Source of the DNA: Hyphomicrobiaceae bacterium UBA7697
GTDB lineage: Bacteria; Pseudomonadota; Alphaproteobacteria; Rhizobiales; Methyloligellaceae
DNA: 64,000 nt
Assembly: GCA_002482645.1 (NCBI GenBank)
Contig: DLGJ01000002.1
Location: 1-64,000 of the forward strand
Direction: 5' to 3'
Shown piece after piece: positions 27,071 through 36,423 of this stretch. Numbering within the stretch: the stretch's first letter is position 1; every line of letters starts with the position of its first letter. The position numbers were made by a program, and so were the translations under genes. The notes below the pieces were generated by a model that did not search any database, was not told the DNA's origin, and saw only the letters and a list, made by a program, of their open reading frames with translations.

Positions 27071-27825
27071 GCGGTTTCACGCGCCTCGTCGGTGTGGCAA
27101 ACGGCGGCATGGTCGTCGAAGGCTTCGTCGAACCGCCGCGACCGGTCGAGATTGACCGGCGTCAGCACGGACGGCGTCTCGCCCCAAGCCAGGACGTCTC
27201 TCGCCAGAAGCAAGGTCTCCGGAAAGTACCGGCGCACGAGTTCGATATCGTGCAGAACCGCGATTACGGTGCGCCCTTCGCCCTGCCATTGCCCGATCAG
27301 CCGGATGAGATCGGCGATGGTTCTTGCATCCACGGCGCGGAACGGTTCGTCGAGAAGGATGATCTTCGCATCCTGCAGAAGAAGCCGCGCGAACAGGACC
27401 CGCTGGAATTGCCCGCCCGACAAAGCGCCGACAGGCCGCGCGGCAAGCCCCGTCAGACTGACCGTCTCCAAGGCCTCGGCGACGCGTGCATCGCACGACG
27501 GATCGAGGCCGCCGGACGCCCCGGTCTCGTGCCAAAGCCCCATGGCCACGCAATCGAAGACGGAAATGGGAAAGCCACGGTCGATGTCGACGACCTGCGG
27601 CAAATAGGCGATATCGTGCTTGCCGTTGCCGTGCAGGTCGAGCCGCCCGCTCAACGGCTTCAGTTCCCCCACGATGGCCTTGAGCAAGGTGGACTTGCCC
27701 GCACCGTTCGATCCGACAACGGCGAGAAGCGCCCCTTGCGCCACCTCTCCTGTGATGTGGTGCACGGCCGGATGCCGGTCATAGCCGAGCGTCAGATTGT
27801 GGAAGCTGATGGCGGGTGCGCTCAC
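27067..27825 (-). CDS. znuC: Zinc ABC transporter ATPase ZnuC
   Basis: ATPase of the zinc importer, 252 residues from the GTG at 27825. Walker A is VVGSNGAGKSTLL, the signature is LSGGQFQR and Walker B is IILLDEP, followed by the switch His in VLHDIELV. The last 30 residues form a His/Asp-containing tail (FDDHAAVCHTDEARE) that could bind metal. The GTG is chosen because GAGGACGGG precedes it. The start lies 11 bases past the stop of a 52-residue micro-ORF. Confidence 0.94.
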   Translation of the reverse strand: MSAPAISFHNLTLGYDRHPAVHHITGEVAQGALLAVVGSNGAGKSTLLKAIVGELKPLSGRLDLHGNGKHDIAYLPQVVDIDRGFPISVFDCVAMGLWHETGASGGLDPSCDARVAEALETVSLTGLAARPVGALSGGQFQRVLFARLLLQDAKIILLDEPFRAVDARTIADLIRLIGQWQGEGRTVIAVLHDIELVRRYFPETLLLARDVLAWGETPSVLTPVNLDRSRRFDEAFDDHAAVCHTDEARETA

Positions 27826-27836
27826 GGGGCCCGTCC

Positions 27837-27995
27837 TCACTGCAAGGCCCAATAGACGGCAAGCCATAGAACCGCGAGCATCGCGGCGACAAGCATCAAC
27901 CGCTGACCCGTCGAGGCGCGCAGCAGCGAAAACCCGCCGGTTCGGAGCCGAATCGGGGCGTGCGGCACTGGCTCCAAAGCGTCATGCGATGGCAC
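27837..27995 (-). CDS. 52-residue membrane micro-protein between zur and znuC
   Basis: Too short to be called by most ORF thresholds. From the GTG at 27995 it encodes 52 residues: a polar N-terminal half (about 32 residues, ending ASTGQRL) and one strongly hydrophobic C-terminal helix, MLVAAMLAVLWLAVYWALQ. GGAAAGG lies 8 bases upstream of the GTG. It starts 28 bases after the zur stop and ends 11 bases before znuC, so it is within the zinc operon. I do not recognise a family. A single-pass small protein that modulates the ZnuBC permease is an inference only. Confidence 0.65.
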   Translation of the reverse strand: MPSHDALEPVPHAPIRLRTGGFSLLRASTGQRLMLVAAMLAVLWLAVYWALQ

Positions 27996-28023
27996 GGCGA
28001 AAACCTTTCCGGCGGTCGTTGAT

Positions 28024-28458
28024 CTAAACGGGAGCGGCCTGCACGGGTGCGCAAGCCTCGCACAGCCCTGTGATCTCCAACGTCACCTGTTCGGGTACGA
28101 TCTCGGCGGGTGCGAGCCCGAGCAGCCGGGTCTGATCGCCCTTGCTGAGATGAATCTCGACGACCTTGTCGCAAGCCCGGCAGATCGCGAAGGCGAACCG
28201 CCCGTCGCACGCACCGTCTCCGCAGGCGATGAAGGCGGAGCGCGATTCGAGACGATGCACCATGCCCTTCTTCATCAAATCGTTCAGCGCGCGATAGACG
28301 GTCGGCGGATGCGCGATGCCGTCGTTCCGGACATGATCGAGAATGGCGTAGGCGCTCATCGGTTCGCCGGCTTCCCGCAGACAGCCGAGGATCTTGCTCT
28401 GATTGGGCGACAGCTTGGGCGCCGGATGCTTCCCGGAATGGTGATGGGTCGCGTTCAT
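28024..28458 (-). CDS. zur: Zinc uptake regulator Zur (Fur family)
   Basis: Zinc-responsive repressor of znu genes. The 144-residue Fur-family protein has a His-rich start (MNATHHHSGKH), a winged-helix domain with HPPTVYRALNDLM as recognition region, and the structural zinc Cys pairs C93/C96 (CRAC) and C133/C136 (CEAC). It heads the zur, micro-ORF, znuCBA series. A partial Zur box overlaps its translation initiation region, suggesting autoregulation. Confidence 0.94.
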   Translation of the reverse strand: MNATHHHSGKHPAPKLSPNQSKILGCLREAGEPMSAYAILDHVRNDGIAHPPTVYRALNDLMKKGMVHRLESRSAFIACGDGACDGRFAFAICRACDKVVEIHLSKGDQTRLLGLAPAEIVPEQVTLEITGLCEACAPVQAAPV

Positions 28459-28462
28459 AAGC

Positions 28463-28474
28463 GTGATATAACAT
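28463..28474 (-). promoter_or_regulatory. Partial Zur box upstream of zur
   Basis: On the minus strand ATGTTATATCAC matches the core ATGTTATAACAT at 10 of 12 positions and lies 5-16 bases before the zur start. It is weaker than the box at 24979-24994. If functional, it would control the whole zur-znuCBA unit. Confidence 0.55.
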
Positions 28475-28528
28475 AACAGCCTCGGCGGGCGTCAAGCCGA
28501 ATCTATCCGCGCCAGGCCGGGGACGCCT

Positions 28529-29308
28529 CTAGGCGGCCGCTGCGGCCCGGCGGAGCCGCGCTTTCATGAGACTGCCCTGAGCGGGAGCGCCGAAAATACG
28601 GCGGAACTCGCGAGAGAAATGCGCCTGGTCGGAATAACCCGCCGCATAGGCGACATCGGTGAGACGGTCCTCGTCGAACACGGCGGCAATGGCCGCGCGC
28701 ATGCGGCACCATCCGCGATAACGCCGGAACGGAACGCCCACCTCGCGCGTGAACACATGCTGGAACCGCGACGCGGAAAGGCCCGCCGCCCCCGCGGCGG
28801 CCGCGGCGGCGGCGAAGTCGAGATGGTTCCGGCGCAAGCCCGCGAGCACATGCTGAATACGCGGATCGACGGGAGCGGACCGCGCCGCCGCGAAGCCCAA
28901 GAGGTCGGCCAAGGCCTCCGCCGCCCAGGCAACGCTTCTTCGCTCCTCGAACATCTCGCGCAATAGGGACACCTCTCCGGTCCGGCCCACCACGGCCCCC
29001 CGGACCGCGCGGGGTTCGCCGAGGAGCCGGTGTAGATGGCCGCGCGGCGCGGAGCCAGGCTCGGCGTAGAGCACGGCGAGCGGCGCGCCCTTCATGTCGA
29101 ATTCGTACGGGAGCCCGGCGGGAACGACGGCCGTGCGGCACCGATGCCAGTCGCCGCCATCGATCCGCAGCGAAAACGCGTCGTACAGCCCGGCCAGAAA
29201 AACCGGGACGGCGTGGCTGTGGAGCGCATTGCGCCCCAGTGCGCCGGCAAAGAGCGAAACATCCTCGCTGACGTGCCACAGCGGCAACGGTTCGTCGGGT
29301 TCGGTCAT
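28529..29308 (-). CDS. AraC family transcriptional regulator
   Basis: A 259-residue protein with an N-terminal cupin-like sensing domain (about 1-140) and a C-terminal double helix-turn-helix. The first helix-turn-helix contains AAAGLSASRFQHVFTREVGVPF and the second LTDVAYAAGYSDQAHFSREF, the AraC signature. The ATG at 29308 is preferred to an in-frame upstream start because it leaves a normal divergent promoter gap of 74 bases to the exported metallo-hydrolase gene, its likely target. Confidence 0.9.
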   Translation of the reverse strand: MTEPDEPLPLWHVSEDVSLFAGALGRNALHSHAVPVFLAGLYDAFSLRIDGGDWHRCRTAVVPAGLPYEFDMKGAPLAVLYAEPGSAPRGHLHRLLGEPRAVRGAVVGRTGEVSLLREMFEERRSVAWAAEALADLLGFAAARSAPVDPRIQHVLAGLRRNHLDFAAAAAAAGAAGLSASRFQHVFTREVGVPFRRYRGWCRMRAAIAAVFDEDRLTDVAYAAGYSDQAHFSREFRRIFGAPAQGSLMKARLRRAAAAA

Positions 29309-29382
29309 AGCACGTTCGTTCAAGCCGTCAGGCGCTTGGCTCCAATATTGTCCGCCAGGCAACGATACGGAGGAAACCGCCT

Positions 29383-30366
29383 ATGTCGACTCTTGACCTC
29401 ACCCGGCGGCGCCTGCTCAAAGGCGCGGGCGCGCTCGCGGCGGCACCGCTCGTCGCGGCCGGAGGCCCCGCGATGGCTGCGGCGCCGTTCCTCGGTGCGG
29501 TGGAACCTCGAACCTACAGGTTCAAACTCGGCGACTTCGAAGTGACGATGATCGCCGACTCCGAGGCCTTCGTCGATGGTCCTTGGCCGCTGATCGGCGG
29601 CAATGCCGAGCGCGCCGACGTGGACGGGCTCATGCAAGAGAACATTCTCCCCACGAACAAATACCGCCCCGGCTTCACCCCGATGGTGGTCAATACCGGC
29701 AAGGAACTTGTGCTCTTCGATACGGGCAACGGCGAACGGGGCTTCGTGCCGCGTCCTCATGGCGGGTGGCTGGCCAAACAATTGGCGCCGGCCGGCTTCG
29801 CGCCGGAGCAAATCGACGTGGTCGTGCTGTCCCATGGCCATCCCGATCACATTGGCGGGGTGCTGGAGAAGGGCGAACCGCTGTTCCCCAAGGCCCGCTA
29901 CGTGACCGGCGCCGTGGACTACAATTTCTGGAGCAGCGGCCGGCCCGCTGGCGATCTCGCCAACTTCGCCGCCCTGTACCGCGACTACGTCGTTCCCTTT
30001 GCGGATCGAACCACATTCCTCGACCCGGGCGATCAGATCGTACCGGGCATCAGCGCCATCGAGGCCTTCGGCCATACGCCCGGTCATCTCGGATTCGATA
30101 TCGAGAGCGCGGGCAAACGGCTCGTATTCTGGGGCGACTGCGCCCATCACCAAGTCGCGTCGCTGGCGCGGCCGGATTGGCATTGCGTCTTCGACGTCGA
30201 CAAGGAGCAGGGGGCACGGACCCGCACCCGCATGTTCGACATGGTGGCGAGCGGCCGCGTGGCGGTCAGCGGCTTCCACATGCCCTTCCCGTCGCTCGGA
30301 TACGTGGAGCGGCGCAAGGACGGCGGCTACCGCTGGCTGCCGCACAGCTATCAGCTCGCCCTCTAG
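29383..30366 (+). CDS. Tat-exported metallo-beta-lactamase fold hydrolase
   Basis: A 327-residue MBL-fold protein. The N-terminus has a twin-arginine signal (TRRRLLKGAG, then a hydrophobic stretch ending PAMAAA near residue 33). The metal motif is HGHPDH, with further ligands in GHTPGHLG and WGDCAHH and the terminal GFHMPFP. The family includes lactonases and arylsulfatase-like enzymes; the substrate is unknown. It is divergent from an AraC regulator that probably controls it. Confidence 0.9.
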   Translation: MSTLDLTRRRLLKGAGALAAAPLVAAGGPAMAAAPFLGAVEPRTYRFKLGDFEVTMIADSEAFVDGPWPLIGGNAERADVDGLMQENILPTNKYRPGFTPMVVNTGKELVLFDTGNGERGFVPRPHGGWLAKQLAPAGFAPEQIDVVVLSHGHPDHIGGVLEKGEPLFPKARYVTGAVDYNFWSSGRPAGDLANFAALYRDYVVPFADRTTFLDPGDQIVPGISAIEAFGHTPGHLGFDIESAGKRLVFWGDCAHHQVASLARPDWHCVFDVDKEQGARTRTRMFDMVASGRVAVSGFHMPFPSLGYVERRKDGGYRWLPHSYQLAL

Positions 30367-30416
30367 AGGCACGATCGAGACTTGATCCGGCCTCGCTTCC
30401 AGCCTGCAATGGGGCC

Positions 30417-30938
30417 ATGACGGACCGGATCGAGATCATCGACGCGGATATCACCACGCTCGGCGTCGATGCCATCGTCAACGCCGCGAACGAAGCCCTG
30501 GCGCCGGGCGGCGGGGTTTGCGGCGCCATTCACCGCGCGGCGGGGCCGGAACTGGCCGCGGCCTGCGCCAGGATCGGCGGCTGTCCCACGGGGCAATCCC
30601 GCCTCACGCCCGGCTTCGCGCTTCCGGCGAAACACGTGATCCATGCCGTCGGCCCCGTCTGGGGCGGCGGCGAACGCGGCGAAGGTCCGCAGCTTGCGAG
30701 CTGCTACCGCACGGCCTTGCGCCTTGCCGCGGAGCACGGCCTTTCCTCGATTGCCTTTCCGGCGATCTCGACGGGCATTTACGGATTCCCGCCGGACCGC
30801 GCTGCTTTGATCGCGGTCCGCACCGTGCGTGAGACGCTTCCCGAGGTTCCGGGCATCGAACGCGTCGTGTTCTGCTGCTTCGGACGGGACTCGCGCGGCC
30901 TCCACGAGGCCGCACTGGCCGCAACGGAGTCCCCGTGA
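30417..30938 (+). CDS. Macrodomain protein (O-acetyl-ADP-ribose deacetylase type)
   Basis: A 173-residue single macrodomain. Signatures are [31 protein letters not shown] and [12 protein letters not shown], as in E. coli YmdB and human MacroD-type enzymes that remove ADP-ribose or deacetylate O-acetyl-ADP-ribose. Its stop overlaps the GTG start of the photolyase gene, so the two are co-translated. The ATG at 30417 is chosen because it starts the domain; the much longer open frame upstream is antisense noise over the MBL gene. Confidence 0.93.
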   Translation: MTDRIEIIDADITTLGVDAIVNAANEALAPGGGVCGAIHRAAGPELAAACARIGGCPTGQSRLTPGFALPAKHVIHAVGPVWGGGERGEGPQLASCYRTALRLAAEHGLSSIAFPAISTGIYGFPPDRAALIAVRTVRETLPEVPGIERVVFCCFGRDSRGLHEAALAATESP

Positions 30939-32380
30939 CCCCGGATCGCGCGAGGCCGGTCATTGTCTGGTTCCGCCGGGAACTACGGCTCGCCGGCCAT
31001 GTGGCGCTGACGGCTGCCGCCGCATCGGGCGCACCGGTCTTGCCGCTCTATATTCATGACGACGAAACGCCGCATGCCTGGCGCCCCGGTAGCGCGTCGC
31101 GCTGGTGGCTGCATGAGAGCCTGAAGGCGCTCGATGTCTCCCTGGACGAGTATGGGGGCAAACTCGTGATCCGGTGCGGGCGCACGCGCGACGTCCTGGC
31201 CGCCCTGCTCGACGAGACCGATGCCGGCGCCGTTCATGCCACGCGAAGCTACGAGCCGTTCGGGACGCGCTGCGAGAGGGATGCGGCCGCGCTCTGCGAG
31301 AAGAGCGGCGGCGCCTTCCGTCTTTATCCCGGCCGGCTTCTGTTCGAGCCCGAGGATGTGGTCACTAAGGACGGCCGTCCCTATCGTGTCTTCACACCGT
31401 TCTGGCACGCATGTCTCAAAAGCGACCCGCCGCCCGCGCCGAAACCCGTGCCGCAGGTCGAGAGCTTCGCCAAAGCGGACGGCGTGCCGCTTGAAGCCTT
31501 GGGGCTCCTGCCCTCAAAGCCCGACTGGGCCGGCGGGCTGCGCGAGACCTGGACGCCCGGCGAGACGGCCGCGCAAGCCGCGCTCGCCGAATTCGTCGAC
31601 GATGGATTGCGAGCTTACGCGGACCGGCGCGACGATCTGTCCGGCGAACCCACGTCGCGCCTCTCGCCCCACTTGCATTTCGGCGAGATCGGCCCGGCCC
31701 AGGTCTGGCACGCGGTCCGGCATGCGGTCGAAGCAGGCGACGGCCAAGCGCGGCGCGGCGCCGAAACCTTCCTCAAGGAGCTCGGCTGGCGAGAGTTCTC
31801 CTACCACCTGCTCCACGGCTTTCCCGGCCTGCCGGACACGCCCTTGCGGCCCGCGTTCGCGCAATTTCCTTGGCGCGGCGATGGGGCGGCACTCTCGGCT
31901 TGGCAGCGCGGGCAAACTGGCTACCCGGTGGTGGACGCGGCCATGCGCCAGCTCTGGGCGACCGGTTGGATGCCGAACCGGGCCCGCATGATCGCCGCAT
32001 CCTTTCTCGTGAAACATCTCCTGCTGCCTTGGCGGGAGGGCGAAGCCTGGTTCTGGGACACGCTGGTGGACGCGGACCTCGCCAACAACGCGGCGAGCTG
32101 GCAATGGGTCGCGGGCTGCGGCGCCGACGCCGCACCCTATTTCCGCATCTTCAACCCGATCCTTCAGGGCCGGAAATTCGATCCCGACGGCGAGTATGTG
32201 CGCCGCTGGGTTCCGGAACTGGCACAGCTGCCTGCGAGCGGCATTCATGCGCCCTGGGAAATCCCGCAGTCGGCGCTGGCGAGCGCGGGCATCGAACTGG
32301 GCCGGACCTATCCCGAGCCGATCGTCGGCCACGCCGCCGCGCGGGCCCGCGCGCTTCGTGCGCTGGAGGAAATCAAATGA
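30935..32380 (+). CDS. phrB: Deoxyribodipyrimidine photolyase
   Basis: Light-driven repair of cyclobutane pyrimidine dimers. The 481-residue protein has the N-terminal photolyase domain ([12 protein letters not shown]) and the FAD-binding domain with [51 protein letters not shown] and [20 protein letters not shown]. The last two are the photolyase signatures. The GTG start overlaps the macrodomain stop, GTGA. Confidence 0.95.
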   Translation: MTPDRARPVIVWFRRELRLAGHVALTAAAASGAPVLPLYIHDDETPHAWRPGSASRWWLHESLKALDVSLDEYGGKLVIRCGRTRDVLAALLDETDAGAVHATRSYEPFGTRCERDAAALCEKSGGAFRLYPGRLLFEPEDVVTKDGRPYRVFTPFWHACLKSDPPPAPKPVPQVESFAKADGVPLEALGLLPSKPDWAGGLRETWTPGETAAQAALAEFVDDGLRAYADRRDDLSGEPTSRLSPHLHFGEIGPAQVWHAVRHAVEAGDGQARRGAETFLKELGWREFSYHLLHGFPGLPDTPLRPAFAQFPWRGDGAALSAWQRGQTGYPVVDAAMRQLWATGWMPNRARMIAASFLVKHLLLPWREGEAWFWDTLVDADLANNAASWQWVAGCGADAAPYFRIFNPILQGRKFDPDGEYVRRWVPELAQLPASGIHAPWEIPQSALASAGIELGRTYPEPIVGHAAARARALRALEEIK

Positions 32381-32383
32381 CGC

Positions 32384-33574
32384 TCACCAGGCACGGGGCA
32401 GCGTCTTCGTCTTCAACTGTTCCTTGAGCCGCACGATCCGCCGGTAGGCCTCCTCGATGCGGGCCGCCCCGAGGCGCCCGTCGCAAACGGCCACCGCGAG
32501 CGCATCGTGGATCCGCGCGCCGAAATTCAGGTCGCCGCGTTCGATGTTCGAAAAGACGACAATATCCGTGCCGGCTTTGATCGCGCGGACGGCCGCCTCC
32601 TCGGGCGCAAAGGCGTCGCGGATCGCACCCATCTCCAGATCGTCGCTCATGACCACGCCGTCGAAGCCGATGCCGTCGCTGGCGCGCAGGACATCGACCG
32701 TCTTGGCCGACAGAGACGCCGGCAGCCGCTCCAGATCGCTGAAGCGCGGGTGATAGAGATGGCCGATCATGACCGCATCGAGCAGGCCCTGAAGCGCCAG
32801 ACGGCGATAGGGCTCGAGTTCGAGGTCCCGCCAAGAGTGCGAGACGTCTGCGAGCTTGCGGTGGCTATCGACCGTGCTCGAACCATGACCGGGAAAGTGC
32901 TTCGCCACCGTCGCGATATTCGCCGCGTGATGGGCGTTGATGAACGCGGCCGCGATGGGCGCGACCGTATCGGGATCGCCGCCGAAACTCCGCCCCCGCG
33001 CGCCGATGACGGGATTGCTCGGATTCGTATTGATATCGACGACGGGCCCCAAGTTCATGTTGAAGCCGAGCTCCGCGAGTTCCGCCGCCATTTCGGCGTA
33101 GATCGCCCCGGCGATCTCCTGGGAGTCGAGGCTGGGATTCTTGCCGACCAGAGCCGCGGACGGGAACCAGCCGAAGCCCTTCCGGGCCCGGAGCCGCTGT
33201 ACCGCGCCTCCCTCCTGATCCACGGCGATGAAGGGCGGCAAATCGGACCGCGTCTCGCGCAACGCGGCAATCAGCGCCTTCAACTGCGCCTTGCCGGTAA
33301 TGTTGTCCGGGAACAGCACGACGCCACCGACGGTCCCCTCTTGCAACTGCGCGCGGATGGCTTTGACGCCGGGGTCGCTCTCGCTACGGCCGGGAAACCC
33401 GATCATGATGGTCTGTCCGATCTTGGCGCGAAGATCGTCCGGCATACAGGCGGCGCCGACCGCCGTTTGCGATGCGGCCTCGCTGTGCTCGCCGCCGCGC
33501 GCGGACGCACCGAGAGACAACGCAGCCAAGAGGCCCACCGCCGTGCTACAAAGAAAGACCCGGAGCCGTGACAT
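32384..33574 (-). CDS. GH3 beta-N-acetylhexosaminidase (NagZ-like), probably exported
   Basis: Glycoside hydrolase family 3 enzyme of 396 residues that would remove N-acetylglucosamine from muropeptides or chitin oligomers. It shows PFIAVDQEGGAVQRL, the KHFPGHGSSTVDSH active-site loop with its His, and the nucleophile in VMSDDLEMGAI. Unlike cytosolic E. coli NagZ, the N-terminus from ATG 33574 looks like a Sec signal peptide (basic start, then a hydrophobic run to ARG near 26). An internal start at residue 44 would give a cytosolic form, so location is not certain. The stop is 3 bases from the convergent phrB stop. Confidence 0.88.
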   Translation of the reverse strand: MSRLRVFLCSTAVGLLAALSLGASARGGEHSEAASQTAVGAACMPDDLRAKIGQTIMIGFPGRSESDPGVKAIRAQLQEGTVGGVVLFPDNITGKAQLKALIAALRETRSDLPPFIAVDQEGGAVQRLRARKGFGWFPSAALVGKNPSLDSQEIAGAIYAEMAAELAELGFNMNLGPVVDINTNPSNPVIGARGRSFGGDPDTVAPIAAAFINAHHAANIATVAKHFPGHGSSTVDSHRKLADVSHSWRDLELEPYRRLALQGLLDAVMIGHLYHPRFSDLERLPASLSAKTVDVLRASDGIGFDGVVMSDDLEMGAIRDAFAPEEAAVRAIKAGTDIVVFSNIERGDLNFGARIHDALAVAVCDGRLGAARIEEAYRRIVRLKEQLKTKTLPRAW

Positions 33575-33673
33575 AACCGACAAGTTTAAGGGAAAATATT
33601 GCGGCGATTTTGAAGTGTGTAACGCACGCGCCGCACCGCCCCGAAATATGGCAGCACGGCGCACAACAAGCGA

Positions 33674-34243
33674 ATGAAACAGATGATTCGGACACGACTC
33701 TGGCCTTTGGCCGCCGCCTGTCTCCTGCCGCTTCTGCTGACGGGCCCCGCGCACGCCGAACCCGAAGCGGACGCGCAAGGAAAAGCCGAGACCGAAGCGG
33801 ACACCGAAAGCGGCGTCGAACAGACTGTGGTGACGGACGAGGACTTCGCCAAGACCCTGATCGGCGCGACCTATTCGGGCCGTTTCGAACTTGAAGGCTG
33901 GACCGATCAGGGCGGCGGGCTCGTCTTGCCGCCGATCTACGTTCACCACTACAACCGCGAAGACGGAACGATTCTCGTTGTCACGGCCAAGGAAACGGGC
34001 TCTGCCGCCGATTTCGAAATCACGGACACGCTGCTCGCGAACAAGCCTCACAAAGGCTATACGTTCTCCACGTCATGCATGAAGGGCGACGACTACACGC
34101 TGCGCTTCATGGGAGAAGCCGGCGGCAAGGACGCATCGGAATGGTGGACCAATCTTCGCAAAGCCTGGGAAATCGACATCGAGACGGGGAAGATCTCGGA
34201 TGCCGGCGTCAAGGGCGTGAAGTGCGTCAATCCGAATTGGTGA
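33674..34243 (+). CDS. Exported protein of unknown function
   Basis: A 189-residue protein with a clear Sec signal peptide (residues 1-28, ending GPAHA) followed by a Glu/Ala-rich acidic linker (about 29-52). The folded part is an alpha/beta domain with two Cys (in STSCMKGDD and GVKCVNPNW) likely to form a disulfide. I do not recognise a family. It is divergent from the GH3 gene and 50 bases before a DUF1772 membrane protein gene. Confidence 0.75.
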   Translation: MKQMIRTRLWPLAAACLLPLLLTGPAHAEPEADAQGKAETEADTESGVEQTVVTDEDFAKTLIGATYSGRFELEGWTDQGGGLVLPPIYVHHYNREDGTILVVTAKETGSAADFEITDTLLANKPHKGYTFSTSCMKGDDYTLRFMGEAGGKDASEWWTNLRKAWEIDIETGKISDAGVKGVKCVNPNW

Positions 34244-34293
34244 CGTCCGGAGTCTCCTCGCGCGTCCGCCTGGACCGTTAGCAGGGCGCCCGC

Positions 34294-34797
34294 ATGGATC
34301 AATTCCTCTTTCTGCTGACGATCTCCGCCGCGCTGTGCACGATGTTGCTCGGGGGAAATTTCTTCGCGTTCTCGGCCTTGTTCCTGCGCGCCCTTGGCGG
34401 GCTGACGGCGGAACGCGGTATCGTGGCGATGCAGGCGGCCCTCGCCGCCGCCAAGACGCAGGCCTTGCTCGTTCTGTTCTTCGGTACGGCTGTCGTATGT
34501 CTCGTTCTCGGCGCGCTGGCCGCTTTTCACTGGCGCGATCCGTTCGCGCCCTACGCTCTTGCCGGAGCCATCGTGTTTCTTCTCGGCGGATTCGCCGTCA
34601 CGATGCTGAGGATCGTCCCCTTGAACAACACGCTTCTGGCGGCCTCCCCCGATGCGGCAAACGCGCGCGAGCATTGGCGCGAATTCCGTGTCCGATGGGC
34701 GCGCTGGAACCATTTACGGATGATCGCGACGCTCCTCGCTTGCGTCTGTTTCATGCTGGCGTTGAGCCAAATCGGATTTCCCTTCGAGCTCACCTAG
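34294..34797 (+). CDS. DUF1772 membrane protein
   Basis: A 167-residue protein with four hydrophobic segments (near 2-30, 55-75, 83-105 and 140-160). The pattern IVPLNNTLLA, then HWREFRVRWARWNHLRMIATLLA, matches DUF1772, a family related to anthrone oxygenase. The enzymatic role in bacteria is unknown. It converges with the plsC-like gene, with 2 bases between the stops. Confidence 0.85.
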   Translation: MDQFLFLLTISAALCTMLLGGNFFAFSALFLRALGGLTAERGIVAMQAALAAAKTQALLVLFFGTAVVCLVLGALAAFHWRDPFAPYALAGAIVFLLGGFAVTMLRIVPLNNTLLAASPDAANAREHWREFRVRWARWNHLRMIATLLACVCFMLALSQIGFPFELT

Positions 34798-34799
34798 GG

Positions 34800-35456
34800 T
34801 CAATCCCAGGCCGGAACCGTTTCCTTGCCGGCAAGCCCGGCCATATGCGCCTCGAAGGCATTCATGAATTCGTGCCGCGTTCCGGCCCCATGGAGCGCGG
34901 TCCCGACGCTCACCGTACAGTTGAACGGCACCAGCAGCGCCGACCCCTTCGGCAGCGCCTTGCCGAAGCCGTGCATGTAGATGGGAACGATCGGAACATC
35001 CGGATGCGCCGCCGCCAAGAGGCCGATGCCCGTCTTGAATCGCCCCAGCGCCTCGGGCTCACCGCGCGAGCCTTCCGGAAACAGGACGAGAATATCGCCA
35101 CGCTCGATCGCGTCGTCGAGAGCCGCGAGCGGACGCGCGCCCTTTCGCACGTGTCCGCGCTCGAGCGGTATGACCCCGATGATGTTGCGCGCGAACCATC
35201 CGCGTAGCTTTCCGGCGAGAAAATAGTCCGCCGCGGCCACGGGGCGCAGCTTCGGCAGCAGCGAGAGCGGCATCAGCGACATCAAAGCCAAGGTATCCAG
35301 ATGCGAGTTGTGATTGGCGGCAAGGATGGCGGGGCCGTCGTTCGGAAGCCGCTCGCGATGACGCACGGTCAGGCCGAGCGCGAGCAGGATCACGCCTCGC
35401 ACCAGGACGGCGAAGAACAGAAAGCGCGCGAGGCGGGTCAGCGGATTCGTGCTCAC
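34800..35456 (-). CDS. Second PlsC-type lysophospholipid acyltransferase
   Basis: A 218-residue acyltransferase with the canonical NHNSHLD (HxxxxD) and FPEGSRGEPE motifs and an N-terminal hydrophobic helix. It differs from the first PlsC in this window, which has HxxxxE. The GTG start lies 10 bases past the CdsA-like stop, so it ends a four-gene minus-strand unit (phosphate carrier, YnbA-like, YnbB-like, this gene). That context suggests a role in a side branch of phospholipid synthesis rather than bulk phosphatidic acid supply. Confidence 0.9.
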   Translation of the reverse strand: MSTNPLTRLARFLFFAVLVRGVILLALGLTVRHRERLPNDGPAILAANHNSHLDTLALMSLMPLSLLPKLRPVAAADYFLAGKLRGWFARNIIGVIPLERGHVRKGARPLAALDDAIERGDILVLFPEGSRGEPEALGRFKTGIGLLAAAHPDVPIVPIYMHGFGKALPKGSALLVPFNCTVSVGTALHGAGTRHEFMNAFEAHMAGLAGKETVPAWD

Positions 35457-35466
35457 GGCGGCCAGC

Positions 35467-36423
35467 TCACGGCGTGAAGAAATAGCGGAAGAAATGGAAG
35501 AAGGCGGGCGCGGCGAAGGTCAGGCTGTCGACCCGGTCGAGAATGCCCCCGTGGCCGGGAATCAGACCGCCCGAGTCCTTCACGCCGAGATCGCGCTTGA
35601 CCGCCGAAATATTGATGTCGCCGAGAAAGCCCGACACGCCGATGACGAACCCCGCAAGCGCCGACCACAGATAATCCATGGGCGTGAGATAGGGGCCCAA
35701 TAGCGCCGCGAGGACCGTTGTCGTCAGGACGCCGCCGATCAGCCCTTCCCATGTCTTCTTCGGACTCACGCTGGGCGTCACCTTGTGCCGGCCGAAGAGC
35801 TTCCCCCAGGTGTATTGCGCGACGTCGTTGAGCTGCGCCAGCACCACGACGAAGAACAGCAGCCCGACGCCGCCGCCGACCGGGTTGGTCACCTCGCCCG
35901 AAACGAGCAACATCGCGAGATGGCTCAGGCAGAAGACGGTGAGCATGAGCCCCCAGGAGAGCGTTCCGACCGCGCGCAGGAAATTCTGCGTGTCCCCGCG
36001 CAGCGCCATGAGCGCCGGGAAGAACAGGAACATCCACACCGGCACGAACACGATGAACATGTTGTACCAATCGACGGCGGCCCAAAAATATTGGACGGGC
36101 ACGGCGAGATAGGCGAACAGCAAGAGCCCGCGATCGATCCGGCGCGTGGGGATGAGCGACAAATACTCCTTCAGCGCCAGATAGGAGACGATCGCCAGGA
36201 AGACGATCGCGACGGCCTGATTGGCCGCGATGGCGAAAGTGAAAGCGCCGATCATCCACCACCACGAGGCGGTGCGCTCGGTAAGTTCCCGGTAGCGGGC
36301 CCCGTCGCGGGCCCGCAGCACGAGCACGAGTGCGGACGCGGCGATCAGCACGGCCCAAAGGCCGAGCGTCGCCACGACGACGGGCCGCGGAAGACCGAGA
36401 GCGGCGGACAGCGTTGCGATCAT
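35467..36423 (-). CDS. CdsA-family CDP-diacylglycerol synthase (YnbB-like)
   Basis: A 318-residue polytopic membrane protein, about eight helices. It has the CdsA signature SAVKRDLGVKDSGGLIPGHGGILDRVD near the C-terminus and the preceding SPKKTWEG motif. It should activate phosphatidic acid with CTP to give CDP-diacylglycerol. Its ATG overlaps the stop of the CDP-alcohol transferase gene (ATGA). The coupling with a YnbA-like enzyme makes it a YnbB counterpart; a separate housekeeping cdsA would be expected elsewhere in the genome. Confidence 0.9.
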   Translation of the reverse strand: MIATLSAALGLPRPVVVATLGLWAVLIAASALVLVLRARDGARYRELTERTASWWWMIGAFTFAIAANQAVAIVFLAIVSYLALKEYLSLIPTRRIDRGLLLFAYLAVPVQYFWAAVDWYNMFIVFVPVWMFLFFPALMALRGDTQNFLRAVGTLSWGLMLTVFCLSHLAMLLVSGEVTNPVGGGVGLLFFVVVLAQLNDVAQYTWGKLFGRHKVTPSVSPKKTWEGLIGGVLTTTVLAALLGPYLTPMDYLWSALAGFVIGVSGFLGDINISAVKRDLGVKDSGGLIPGHGGILDRVDSLTFAAPAFFHFFRYFFTP

